Both the position numbers and the translations under genes were made by a program. Below the pieces are notes generated by a model. That model was given only the letters and a program-made list of their open reading frames with translations. It had not been told where the DNA came from and did no database searches. A stretch of DNA of 17,497 bases from Clostridia bacterium (GTDB taxonomy: Bacteria; Bacillota_E; RBS10-35; JAJYVN01). The DNA lies in NCBI GenBank assembly GCA_027335545.1, contig DAHWHV010000352.1, positions 1 to 17,497 of the forward strand. Direction: 5' to 3'. Positions 6,069 through 11,886 of this stretch are shown piece by piece; positions within the stretch are counted from its first letter, which is position 1, and the number at the start of each line of letters is the position of its first letter.

Positions 6069-7609
6069 GCACCGCGGAGTCGTTGGTGGCCCACGGCGCG
6101 CCGCTGACGGTGCGCGTAGCGCCTGTCCGGGAACTGGGCGGCGCGGTTTCGGCGGCGCTGGCGGCGGGGGCGCACTATCTGACGTCCGCGGCCGCCGATG
6201 AGCGCAGCGCGGGAGGGGGTTTCCGGGTGGACCACGTGTTGGCCTTCCCGGGCCAGCCCGGGCTGGAGGTCCTGCGGGTCCACCTGCCGGCGGAGAGGCC
6301 GGAATACCCGTCGCTCACCCCCGTCCTGCCGGCGGTGCACTGGGACGAACGCGAGGCGCTGGACCTGTTCGGCATCCGGCCGCTGGGCCATCCCGACCCG
6401 AGGCGCCTGGTCCTGCCGGACGGCTGGCCGGAGGGACTGCATCCCCTGCGCAAGGATGTGCCGTGGGATGCCCACCCACCACGCGCGGCCGACCCCGGCT
6501 GGGCCCCGCGGCTGGCCGGCGGCGAAGGCGTGGTGTTCCTGCCCGTGGGTCCGGTGCACGCCGGGATCATCGAGTCCGGGCACTTCGCCTTCAGCGTGAT
6601 GGGAGAGACCATCCTCCACCTGGATCTGCGGTTGTTCCAGAAGCACCGCGGGGTGGAGAAGATCCTGGAGGGCCGCCCCTGGGCGGAGGCCGGTGACGTG
6701 GTGGAGCGCACCTGCGCCGCCTGCTCGGCCTCGCACCAGGCGGCCTGGTGCGAGGCCGTCGAGCAGGTGGTGGACTGGGGGCTGCCGGCGCGGGGGGCCT
6801 ACCTGCGCACGATCCTGCTGGAGTGTGAGCGCCTCTACAACCATCTGGGCGACATCGCCGCCATCCCCGCCGGCACCGGTTTCGCGGTGGCGGCGATGGA
6901 GGGCGCCGAGCTCAAGGAGGAGATGCTGCGGCTGCAGGGTGCGGCGTTCGGGCACCGCTACCTGTTCGGCACGATCCGCCCGGGCGGGGTGATGCGGGAT
7001 CTGCTCGCGGGCGCCATCCCCGAGCTGCTCAGCCGTCTCGGCAAGCTCCGCGTGCGTCTGGGGCGCCTCGCCCAGCGCATGCACCGGCACCCCGGCTTCA
7101 TGGACCGCCTCCAGGGCGCGGGCGTGTTGCCCCGGCGGATCGCGCTGGACCTCGGGGCCGTGGGCCCGTCCGCCCGGGCCAGTGCGCTGGCCCGCGATCT
7201 GCGCGTGGACCGCCCCTACCTCGCCTACCGCGCGCTCTCGCCCCTGGTCGTCACCGAGCAGGCCGGCGATGTCGGCGCGCGGCTCCGCCTGCGTTTCCGG
7301 GAGGCCGAGGTCAGTTGTGAGCTCCTGGACCGGCTGCTGCGGGGGCTGCCGCCGGGGCCCGTCCGCAGCCCGGCACCTGGGGGAGCGGACCGGGTGGAGG
7401 GCCTCGGCATCGGCTGCAACGAGTCGCCACGCGGGGCCAACGTCCACTACGTGCAGCTGCGGGCTGGCCGGATCGACCGCTACCGCATCCGGACGGCTTC
7501 CTTCGCCAACTGGCCTCTGCTCATGGAGGCGGTGCCCGGCAACCTGATCGGGGACTTTCCCCTGATCAACAAGAGCTTCGAACTGTGCTATGCGTGCTGC
7601 GACCGGTAG
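6065..7609 (+). CDS. hyfG: Hydrogenase-4 large subunit HyfG/HycE-like (NuoC-NuoD fusion with NiFe-site cysteines)
   Basis: The 514-residue protein starts at the GTG overlapping the hyfF stop, with GGGGAGG about eight bases upstream. Residues about 1-150 are a NuoC-like domain (PSLTPVLPAVHWDEREALDL then FGIRPLGHPDPRRLVLPD). The rest is a [NiFe]-hydrogenase/NuoD domain: VHAGIIESGHFAFSVMGE, KHRGVEKILEGR, then the first cysteine pair C217-A-A-C220 in ERTCAACSASH. The second pair is C508-Y-A-C511 in FELCYACCDR. All four NiFe-ligand cysteines are present, so this looks like a true hydrogenase rather than a cysteine-less Ehr-type relative. Two oddities: the residues before C508 are Glu-Leu instead of the usual Asp-Pro, and the protein stops exactly at the Arg where HycE-type precursors are cleaved, so there is no C-terminal maturation peptide. 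It should catalyse H2 formation or oxidation on the cytoplasmic side. Confidence 0.93.
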   Translation: MSTAESLVAHGAPLTVRVAPVRELGGAVSAALAAGAHYLTSAAADERSAGGGFRVDHVLAFPGQPGLEVLRVHLPAERPEYPSLTPVLPAVHWDEREALDLFGIRPLGHPDPRRLVLPDGWPEGLHPLRKDVPWDAHPPRAADPGWAPRLAGGEGVVFLPVGPVHAGIIESGHFAFSVMGETILHLDLRLFQKHRGVEKILEGRPWAEAGDVVERTCAACSASHQAAWCEAVEQVVDWGLPARGAYLRTILLECERLYNHLGDIAAIPAGTGFAVAAMEGAELKEEMLRLQGAAFGHRYLFGTIRPGGVMRDLLAGAIPELLSRLGKLRVRLGRLAQRMHRHPGFMDRLQGAGVLPRRIALDLGAVGPSARASALARDLRVDRPYLAYRALSPLVVTEQAGDVGARLRLRFREAEVSCELLDRLLRGLPPGPVRSPAPGGADRVEGLGIGCNESPRGANVHYVQLRAGRIDRYRIRTASFANWPLLMEAVPGNLIGDFPLINKSFELCYACCDR

Positions 7610-7636
7610 CCGGACTCCGGGGGGGGATGGGCGGCG

Positions 7637-8086
7637 ATGGGCAACGGCGGGTCGGACAGCATTTGGAGGCGGTCCCTGCAGATCAGGCATGTCGACGCGG
7701 GCAGTTGCAACGGCTGCGAGTCGGAACTCGCGGCGATCACCAACCCGGTCTACGACGCGCAACGCCACGGGCTGGACATCGTGGCGTCCCCACGCCACGC
7801 GGACGCGCTGACGGTCTCCGGTCCCGTCACCCGGCAGATGGCGGCGGCGCTGCAACGGACGCACGCGGCGATCGGCGAGCCTCGGTTGGTGGTGGCCCTG
7901 GGCGATTGTGCGGCCGGGAGGTGCCCGTTCCGCGGCACCTACGCCGCAGGGGAGGGCGTTGCTGCCGTGTTGCCGGTGGACGTGCACATCCCCGGCTGTC
8001 CGCCGGCCCCGGCGGACATCGTCCACCACCTCAGGGCGCTGATGCGGGACGGCCGCCCTGGGCCAGGGGCTCGGCCGGGCGGGTGA
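7637..8086 (+). CDS. hyfI: Hydrogenase-4 small subunit HyfI/HycG-like (NuoB-type [4Fe-4S] protein)
   Basis: The 149-residue NuoB-like protein carries the proximal [4Fe-4S] cluster that hands electrons to the NiFe site. Ligands visible are C24 and C27 in GSCNGCESE, C91 in GDCAAG and C121 in HIPGCPPAPADI. C96 is an extra cysteine. It is short compared with E. coli HyfI (about 250), as in many group 4 complexes. The ATG at 7637 follows a G-rich ribosome site, 27 bases after hyfG. It is the last gene of the operon, with no hyfH or hyfJ beside it. Its last 50 codons lie in the first copy of a tandem duplication (7934-8186) whose second, decayed copy follows the stop. Confidence 0.92.
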   Translation: MGNGGSDSIWRRSLQIRHVDAGSCNGCESELAAITNPVYDAQRHGLDIVASPRHADALTVSGPVTRQMAAALQRTHAAIGEPRLVVALGDCAAGRCPFRGTYAAGEGVAAVLPVDVHIPGCPPAPADIVHHLRALMRDGRPGPGARPGG

Positions 8087-8186
8087 CCGGCGCGCCGAGC
8101 CCCTGTCGGCGGTGCGGGTGGGCCCTCACGCCCCCGCGGTCGCCGGCCGGGGCGTCCAGGTACGCCGTGTCGTCGGTGGGCCGACC
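7934..8186. repeat. Imperfect tandem duplication, unit 1 (hyfI 3' end plus dead copy of the hydrolase 3' end)
   Basis: The 253-bp unit begins at GGCACCTACGCCGCAGG inside hyfI and is repeated from 8187. Matching anchors are GATGCGGGACGGCCGCCCTG at 8041 and 8293, and GTGGGCCCTCACGCCCCCGC at 8118 and 8359. Offsets run from 253 to 241, showing small indels. It contains the functional hyfI end and, at 8118-8186, a remnant of the 3' end of the convergent hydrolase gene. Confidence 0.88.
8118..8186 (-). pseudogene. Remnant of the 3' end of the PhoPQ-related hydrolase gene
   Basis: This 69-bp stretch aligns with 8359-8433, sharing GTGGGCCCTCACGCCCCCGC and then GTCCAGGTACGCCGTGTCG versus GTCCAGGTAGGCCGTGTCG. 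It retains the reverse-strand stop context but connects upstream only to hyfI-derived sequence, so it is a by-product of the tandem duplication. Confidence 0.75.
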
Positions 8187-8325
8187 GGCACCTACGCCGC
8201 AGGGAGGGCGTTGCTACCGTGTTGCCGGTGGACACGCACACCCCCGGGCTGCCCGCCGCCCCCGGCGGGCAGCGTCCACCGCTCATGGCGCGGATGCGGG
8301 ACGGCCGCCCTGGGCCAGGCGGGGA
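8187..8325 (+). pseudogene. Remnant of the 3' end of hyfI
   Basis: The stretch aligns with hyfI codons from about residue 100 to the end (GGCACCTACGCCGC, TGTTGCCGGTGGAC and GATGCGGGACGGCCGCCC are shared). A one-base deletion in the G run after GCCGCAGGG and several further changes break the frame, and the Cys-Pro-Pro cluster motif is altered. It has no start region and is not expected to be translated. Confidence 0.75.
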
Positions 8326-8433
8326 CCGGCGGGGCGGGAGGCATGCCGCGTCGAGGGGGTGGGCCCTCACGCCCCCGCGGTCACCACCACGGCCGGGGTG
8401 TCCAGGTAGGCCGTGTCGCCGGTGGGGCCGAAG
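8187..8433. repeat. Imperfect tandem duplication, unit 2 (dead copy of the hyfI 3' end plus true hydrolase 3' end)
   Basis: The 247-bp second unit ends where the sequence GGCACCT recurs at 8434-8440 inside the hydrolase gene. The same heptamer stands at 7934 and 8187, so the duplication is bounded by a 7-bp microhomology. The hydrolase end (8367-8433) is in frame here, while the hyfI-derived half has substitutions and indels. Confidence 0.88.
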
Positions 8434-9620
8434 GGCACCTCTACCTCCAGGAAGAAGGCCTGGTGGCGGCCCGGGCCGGCCTCGACGCCGGCCTCCCAGC
8501 TGGGGCCGGGCCCCGGCAGTGCCGTGGCCTCCCAGGTGGCCTCCCGGAAGTCCAGGCCGGCGGCCGTGGCCCGCCAGAGCCGGGCGGCCCGGGCCCCCGG
8601 CGCGGTGATCCGCACCCGCCCCGGGGCGAGTCGCTGCCAGGTCGGGGCGGGTGGCCCGGCCAGCGGATCCGCTCCGGCGGCGAGGGCGAAGGCCCCCGCC
8701 AGGGCCGCCGCGATCCGCCCCTCGCCCCCGGCCAGGCCGTGGCCGGCGTTGGGCACGTAGGTGATGTACGTGGGAGGCGGCAGGTCGGCGCTGTAGAGGG
8801 AGCAGGCATCCACCGGCCAGTAGGGGTCGTTGGTGCCCAGCAGCAACCACTTGGGCAGCGACAGCCGCCCCCGGTAGGCGAAGGGATCCACGAGGCGCAG
8901 CAGCGCGGCGCCCTCGGGGCCCTCCATGGCCCGCGGCAGGTCGAGCGCCACGTAGGGTTCGATCTGGGGGCTGTAGCCGCCGGGGAAGACCTCGCGCTGC
9001 CGCCGCAACTGTCGGGGGATGTCCAGGTTGTCGTAGACGGCCGGGACGACGGCGCGCACGCGGCGGTCGACCGCCGCCGTCAGCCAGGCCGTCCAGCCGC
9101 GCTTGGAGGCGCCCGTGACGACGCAGCCGTCGGGCCGGGCGTGGCCGGCCTGGGCGGCGCGGGCCTGCAGCGCATCCAGGGCGCGGACGGCGGCCCGGGT
9201 CATCGGGCAGAGCAGGGGCTGGGCGGGGTTGCCGCTGCCCAGGAAGGCGGCGAAGGTGTGGGCGATGAGGTCGTCCTCACGCAGGCCGCCACAGAGGGGC
9301 TGGTTGGGCACGTCCGCCAGGACGGCGCAGGGGGCGTGCAGCCGGCGCGCCATGGCCGCCGCCCGCCGCACGTCCTCGGAGCGGTCGCCGCTGCCGGTGA
9401 TGTGCAGCAGGGCCGTCGTCGCCACCAGCGGCGCCGCGGGCCAGACACACCAGAGGCGGTGGCGCCAGGACCCGCCCTGCCAGAGTTGGGAGTGCAGCTC
9501 GAGGAGTTCCTCGCTGCCACCGTCCGGGAGCGGACGGCGGCCGCTCAGCGACCAACGGAAATCCCCGTCCGCGGCCACGTAGGCATCCAGGGGGCCGCTG
9601 GGCCACGCCTCCGTTCGCAC
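8367..9620 (-). CDS. PhoPQ-activated pathogenicity-related (PqaA-like) alpha/beta-hydrolase, cytoplasmic
   Basis: The protein of about 417 residues has the hallmarks of the PhoPQ-related family (PF10142 type). NQPLCGGLREDDLIAHTF and RAVRALDALQ precede the nucleophile region VVTGASKRGWTAWLTAAVD with the serine in GASKRG. Then come VDPFAYRGRLSLPKWLLLGT and NDPYWPVDA with the likely catalytic Asp, and YVPNAGHGL with the likely His. A beta-rich C-terminal segment follows. Family members include exported PqaA of Salmonella and many uncharacterised hydrolases; the substrate is unknown. There is no signal peptide here, so it probably acts in the cytoplasm. The frame opens at a GTG at 9626, but AGGAGG (reverse of 9628-9633) lies one base from that and seven from the GTG at 9620, so 9620 is preferred. 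Its last 22 or so codons lie in duplication unit 2. Confidence 0.82.
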   Translation of the reverse strand: MRTEAWPSGPLDAYVAADGDFRWSLSGRRPLPDGGSEELLELHSQLWQGGSWRHRLWCVWPAAPLVATTALLHITGSGDRSEDVRRAAAMARRLHAPCAVLADVPNQPLCGGLREDDLIAHTFAAFLGSGNPAQPLLCPMTRAAVRALDALQARAAQAGHARPDGCVVTGASKRGWTAWLTAAVDRRVRAVVPAVYDNLDIPRQLRRQREVFPGGYSPQIEPYVALDLPRAMEGPEGAALLRLVDPFAYRGRLSLPKWLLLGTNDPYWPVDACSLYSADLPPPTYITYVPNAGHGLAGGEGRIAAALAGAFALAAGADPLAGPPAPTWQRLAPGRVRITAPGARAARLWRATAAGLDFREATWEATALPGPGPSWEAGVEAGPGRHQAFFLEVEVPFGPTGDTAYLDTPAVVVTAGA

Positions 9621-9704
9621 CGACACACCTCCTGCGCCATGAGCCGCGGCCGCCCGCAGGTGCGGCGCGGCGCGACCCGTCGAGCGCGGTTCGGCTCGGA
9701 GGGT

Positions 9705-9729
9705 GGGGGCGGCCGGCTGGGCCGCCCCC
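9705..9729 (-). terminator. Hairpin terminator candidate after the small Ig-like gene
   Basis: GGGGGCGGCC (9705-9714) and GGCCGCCCCC (9720-9729) form a perfect 10-bp stem around the loop GGCTG, only nine bases past the small gene's stop. There is no T run on either strand, so it may attenuate or pause rather than end transcription, perhaps reducing readthrough into the hydrolase gene. Confidence 0.5.
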
Positions 9730-9737
9730 CCGGCCGC

Positions 9738-10019
9738 TCAGAGGACGGTGAAGGCCGCCCGCGCCGACTCCAGCAGGGCGCCCCCCGCGCCATAGGCGAG
9801 GAAGGACAGCCCGTACATCCCCGGGGGCGCCTCCCACGGCACGGACGCCTCCAGGACCCAGGCGTCCCCGTCGCGCCGCAGCGGGCCGTCCACCCCGGCG
9901 TCCGCCTCGTCGATCACCAGGCGCACTCCGCTGACGGCCTCGGCCTGCTCGGGTCGGACCCGCACGCGGACCACCTCGCCCGGGCGTCCCTCCGACCGGC
10001 TCAACTCGACTTGCAGCAT
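9738..10019 (-). CDS. Small protein with an Ig-like beta-sandwich pattern, function unknown
   Basis: The 93-residue protein has alternating hydrophobic strands and the stretch VPWEAPPGMYGLSFLAYGAG, ending AAFTVL. The W-x-APPGxYxLxF pattern is common in Ig-like or fibronectin-like beta-sandwich modules. It begins with RPGEVVRVRVRPEQ, also typical of such domains. There is no signal peptide, membrane segment or cysteine, so it is probably a cytoplasmic binding or accessory protein. Its ATG overlaps the 3' end of the TetR gene by 19 bases, with GGGGGCGAGG just upstream, so the two are co-expressed. It lies between TetR and the hydrolase, separated from the latter by about 117 bases with a strong hairpin. 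I do not recognise a specific family. Confidence 0.6.
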   Translation of the reverse strand: MLQVELSRSEGRPGEVVRVRVRPEQAEAVSGVRLVIDEADAGVDGPLRRDGDAWVLEASVPWEAPPGMYGLSFLAYGAGGALLESARAAFTVL

Positions 10020-10690
10020 CCCGCCTCGCCCCCGTTCGTTGCAGTCTTGGCCGCGGTGCAGAACCCCTGGACCAGGGCCATCAAAACGGCCGCACCCTCG
10101 GCGCGGATGTCCGCGGAGTCCAGTTCGCCGCGGCGTTCCAGCAGCAGGCCCCCGACGAACAGGGCCCAGAGGGATTGGCTCAGGACCCGCGCGTCGGCCC
10201 CCGGCGCCACCTCCCCCCGCCGCCGCCCCAGTTCGACGATCTCCTCCAGGGGGGCCAGCAGCCCCCCGCCGCCCTCGGCCAGGCCGGTGGCCAGCAGGCG
10301 CGGCCGGTCCAGGACGAGCGCCCGGAAGAGCCAGGGCTCGGCGAAGTAGGCCTCCGGCCAGGCGGTCACCACCCGCCGGATGCCCACCAGGGCCGGCAGG
10401 CCGCCGGCCCGCACCTCGGCGGCGGCGCCCGCGGCGGCGGCGCGCAGGCGGCCCAGCGTGTCCGCGGCCAGTTCCGCCAGGATGGCGTCCTTGTCCGGGA
10501 AGTAGAGGTAGACCGTGCCCTTGGCCACCTCGGCGGCGGCGGCGATGTCCCCCACGAGCACCGCGTCGTAGGGGCGCTCGCGCAGCAGGCGGGCGGCACC
10601 GCCCAGGATCGCCTGCCGCCGCTCCCGCCGCTCGCGTTCGCGCCGTTCCGCCACGCCCAACGCTGTCCCCCCGCTGCGACGCATGACCAC
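10001..10690 (-). CDS. TetR/AcrR-family transcriptional regulator
   Basis: The 229-residue protein has a TetR N-terminal DNA-binding domain. Arg/Glu-rich helix 1 (about 15-38) is followed by the HTH VLVGDIAAAAEVAKGTVYLY (about 44-63) and FPDKDAILAEL. The C-terminal half (about 80-215) is helical and poorly conserved, as expected for the ligand pocket; the ligand is unknown. The C-terminus has two adjacent cysteines (GEAGCCKSS). The GTG at 10690 has no clear ribosome site. A TTG at 10660, five bases after GGGGGGA, would give a protein beginning GVAERRERERR and may be the true start. A perfect palindrome overlaps the promoter just upstream, so autoregulation together with the overlapping small gene, and perhaps the hydrolase, is likely. 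Confidence 0.88.
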   Translation of the reverse strand: MVMRRSGGTALGVAERRERERRERRQAILGGAARLLRERPYDAVLVGDIAAAAEVAKGTVYLYFPDKDAILAELAADTLGRLRAAAAGAAAEVRAGGLPALVGIRRVVTAWPEAYFAEPWLFRALVLDRPRLLATGLAEGGGGLLAPLEEIVELGRRRGEVAPGADARVLSQSLWALFVGGLLLERRGELDSADIRAEGAAVLMALVQGFCTAAKTATNGGEAGCCKSS

Positions 10691-10701
10691 CGGACAGGAG
10701 A

Positions 10702-10714
10702 TGACCCGGGGTCA
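10702..10714. promoter_or_regulatory. Perfect 13-nt palindrome, candidate TetR operator
   Basis: TGACCCGGGGTCA is arms TGACCC and GGGTCA around a single G. It lies 12 bases upstream of the TetR GTG, next to the proposed -10 element and over the expected transcription start. The position fits a self-repressing TetR operator. TetR operators are usually 15-20 bp, so the true site may extend further. Confidence 0.5.
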
Positions 10715-10743
10715 GTATAGAGTCGGTGGGGTGGTGGGCGCAA
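10714..10743 (-). promoter_or_regulatory. Candidate promoter of the TetR operon
   Basis: On the reverse strand TATACT (10719-10714) matches five of six -10 consensus positions. It is preceded, after an 18-bp spacer, by TTGCGC (10743-10738), which keeps only the TTG of the -35 consensus. Predicted start is near 10707, inside the palindrome. This is one of very few AT-rich hexamers in the intergenic region. Confidence 0.45.
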
Positions 10744-10977
10744 GGGGGCCCCGGGGGGGGGCCCGTCCCAGGGGCGGGCGAGCGGTGGACTGGCGGTCGA
10801 CCCGTCGCGAGGGGCTGCAGGCGCGGGGGGGGGCGGTCCGCCGTGCGCCGGTCGGCACCGGGGACTGGCCAGCGGCGGCCGAGGCGCGTCGAGTCGCGAG
10901 GGAGCCGAGCCGGAGAGGAGCAAGACGCATCACAAGCGGCGACACAACGGGATTAGTAGGATAGCAGCGGAAAGCAG
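10744..10977. other. Divergent spacer between the TetR operon and the Rpn-like gene
   Basis: The spacer is very GC-rich, with G9 and C4 runs near 10744-10770 (a GGGCCCC-type inverted repeat) and another G9 run near 10826. Sequence from about 10922 to 10975 is markedly less GC-rich (ACACAACGGGATTAGTAGGA) and probably holds the promoter and ribosome site for the Rpn-like gene. I found no clear -35/-10 pair and no homologous N-terminal coding sequence for that gene. Confidence 0.45.
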
Positions 10978-11781
10978 GTGCTCTCCCCGGTGATTCCGCT
11001 GCTGGAGACCAAGGCGGTGGTCGTGGACGGGTTGCTGCGGGGCGTGGAGGACGGCAGCATCTGGTCCCTGGAGTTTGAGATGGGGTCGCCCGACTACGGC
11101 CGATTGATCGAGCACCATGTGGCGGTGGCGCGGGCGTACCCTGCCGTCCAGGTGGAGACGGTGGTCTTCTGGGGCCGCGATCGTTCCGAGCCCCACGCCC
11201 TGCGCTGCAGCCGGGCGTCGCTGGAGGCCCACCAGGTCTTCCTGGCGGCGATGGACGGGGACGGGGAGTTGCGGCGGCTGCGGCAGATGGTGGCCGAGGG
11301 TCGGGAGTTGAGCTCCGGGGACATCCTGCTCCTGGCGACGTTGCCGCTGATGCACCATCGGCAGGCGACGTGGAACGTGGTGGAAGCGGCGGCGCCGCTG
11401 GCGGCGAGGCTGTCCCCCAAGTTGGAGCGTGGCGTGGTGTCGGCAATGGGCGCGTTGGCGTACAGCGCGCTGAAACCCGAGGAGCAACCCTTGCTGTTGG
11501 AGGTGCTGGGACGGATGCCAGTGGGGGAAGAGCTTTTCGCGGACCTGCGTGCGCAGGGGCGGCGTGAGGGCGAGGCGCGGGGCGAGGCGCGGGGTGCGCT
11601 GCGCCAAGCCAGGAAGGCTGTGTTGGAGGCGCTGGAAGCCCGTTTCGGTCAGGTGCCGGCCTCGGTTCGGGAGGCTGTCTCCGGAGCTGAGGACTTGGCG
11701 CTGCTGGGCGCGTGGCTCCGCGCCGCTGTCCGTGCGGCGAGCCTGCCCGCGGCAGAGCAGACCATCCTCGGCACGCGGTGA
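10978..11781 (+). CDS. Rpn-family (PD-(D/E)XK) recombination-promoting nuclease-like protein, N-terminus short
   Basis: The 267-residue protein has the core pattern VVDGLLRGVEDGSIWSLEFE, with Asp in VVD and Glu in LEFE as candidate nuclease residues. A strand-helix stretch with ETVVFW follows. The middle part ends in LLEVLGRMPVGEELFADLRAQ, after which comes a charged linker with a GEAR repeat (GRREGEARGEARG). A C-terminal helical region (VLEALEARFGQVPASVREAV) resembles the DUF4351-like tail of these proteins. Rpn proteins are mobile, often multicopy DNA nucleases once called putative transposases. Relatives usually have 30-45 more residues before the VVD strand. Here an in-frame TAG at 10957 lies seven codons before the GTG, so the N-terminal part is missing. 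The second acidic residue is E-x-E instead of the common E-x-Q/K. Activity is therefore doubtful. Confidence 0.7.
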   Translation: MLSPVIPLLETKAVVVDGLLRGVEDGSIWSLEFEMGSPDYGRLIEHHVAVARAYPAVQVETVVFWGRDRSEPHALRCSRASLEAHQVFLAAMDGDGELRRLRQMVAEGRELSSGDILLLATLPLMHHRQATWNVVEAAAPLAARLSPKLERGVVSAMGALAYSALKPEEQPLLLEVLGRMPVGEELFADLRAQGRREGEARGEARGALRQARKAVLEALEARFGQVPASVREAVSGAEDLALLGAWLRAAVRAASLPAAEQTILGTR

Positions 11782-11795
11782 CCGAGAGAGACACA

Positions 11796-11837
11796 GGGGA
11801 CGGGCGGCGGAGAGGAGTCTGCCGCCTGCCCGTCCCC
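11796..11837. terminator. Strong hairpin between convergent genes, likely bidirectional terminator
   Basis: GGGGACGGGCGGCGG (11796-11810) pairs with CCGCCTGCCCGTCCCC (11822-11837), a 15-bp stem with a single bulged T and an 11-base loop. It starts 14 bases after the Rpn-like stop and lies about 50 bases past the stop of the convergent DUF6807 gene. No T tract is present. Confidence 0.6.
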
Positions 11838-11886
11838 GCGGGCCGCAACGCCGGACCCGCCACCGGGGCCCCCTTCGAGCGGGGCG

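Noticed and set aside
6065..7609. HyfG as an Ehr-type (hydrogenase-related, cysteine-less) subunit
   Set aside because: Both CxxC pairs expected for Ni-Fe coordination are present (217/220 and 508/511).
8041..8400. Short repeats near hyfI read as a CRISPR-like or terminator array
   Set aside because: Only two units of about 250 bp exist, and they are explained by duplication of the two gene ends.
8112..10349. 745-codon plus-strand open frame opposite the hydrolase and TetR genes
   Set aside because: It is Gly/Arg/Pro-rich without domains, whereas the reverse strand carries two clear families and ribosome sites.
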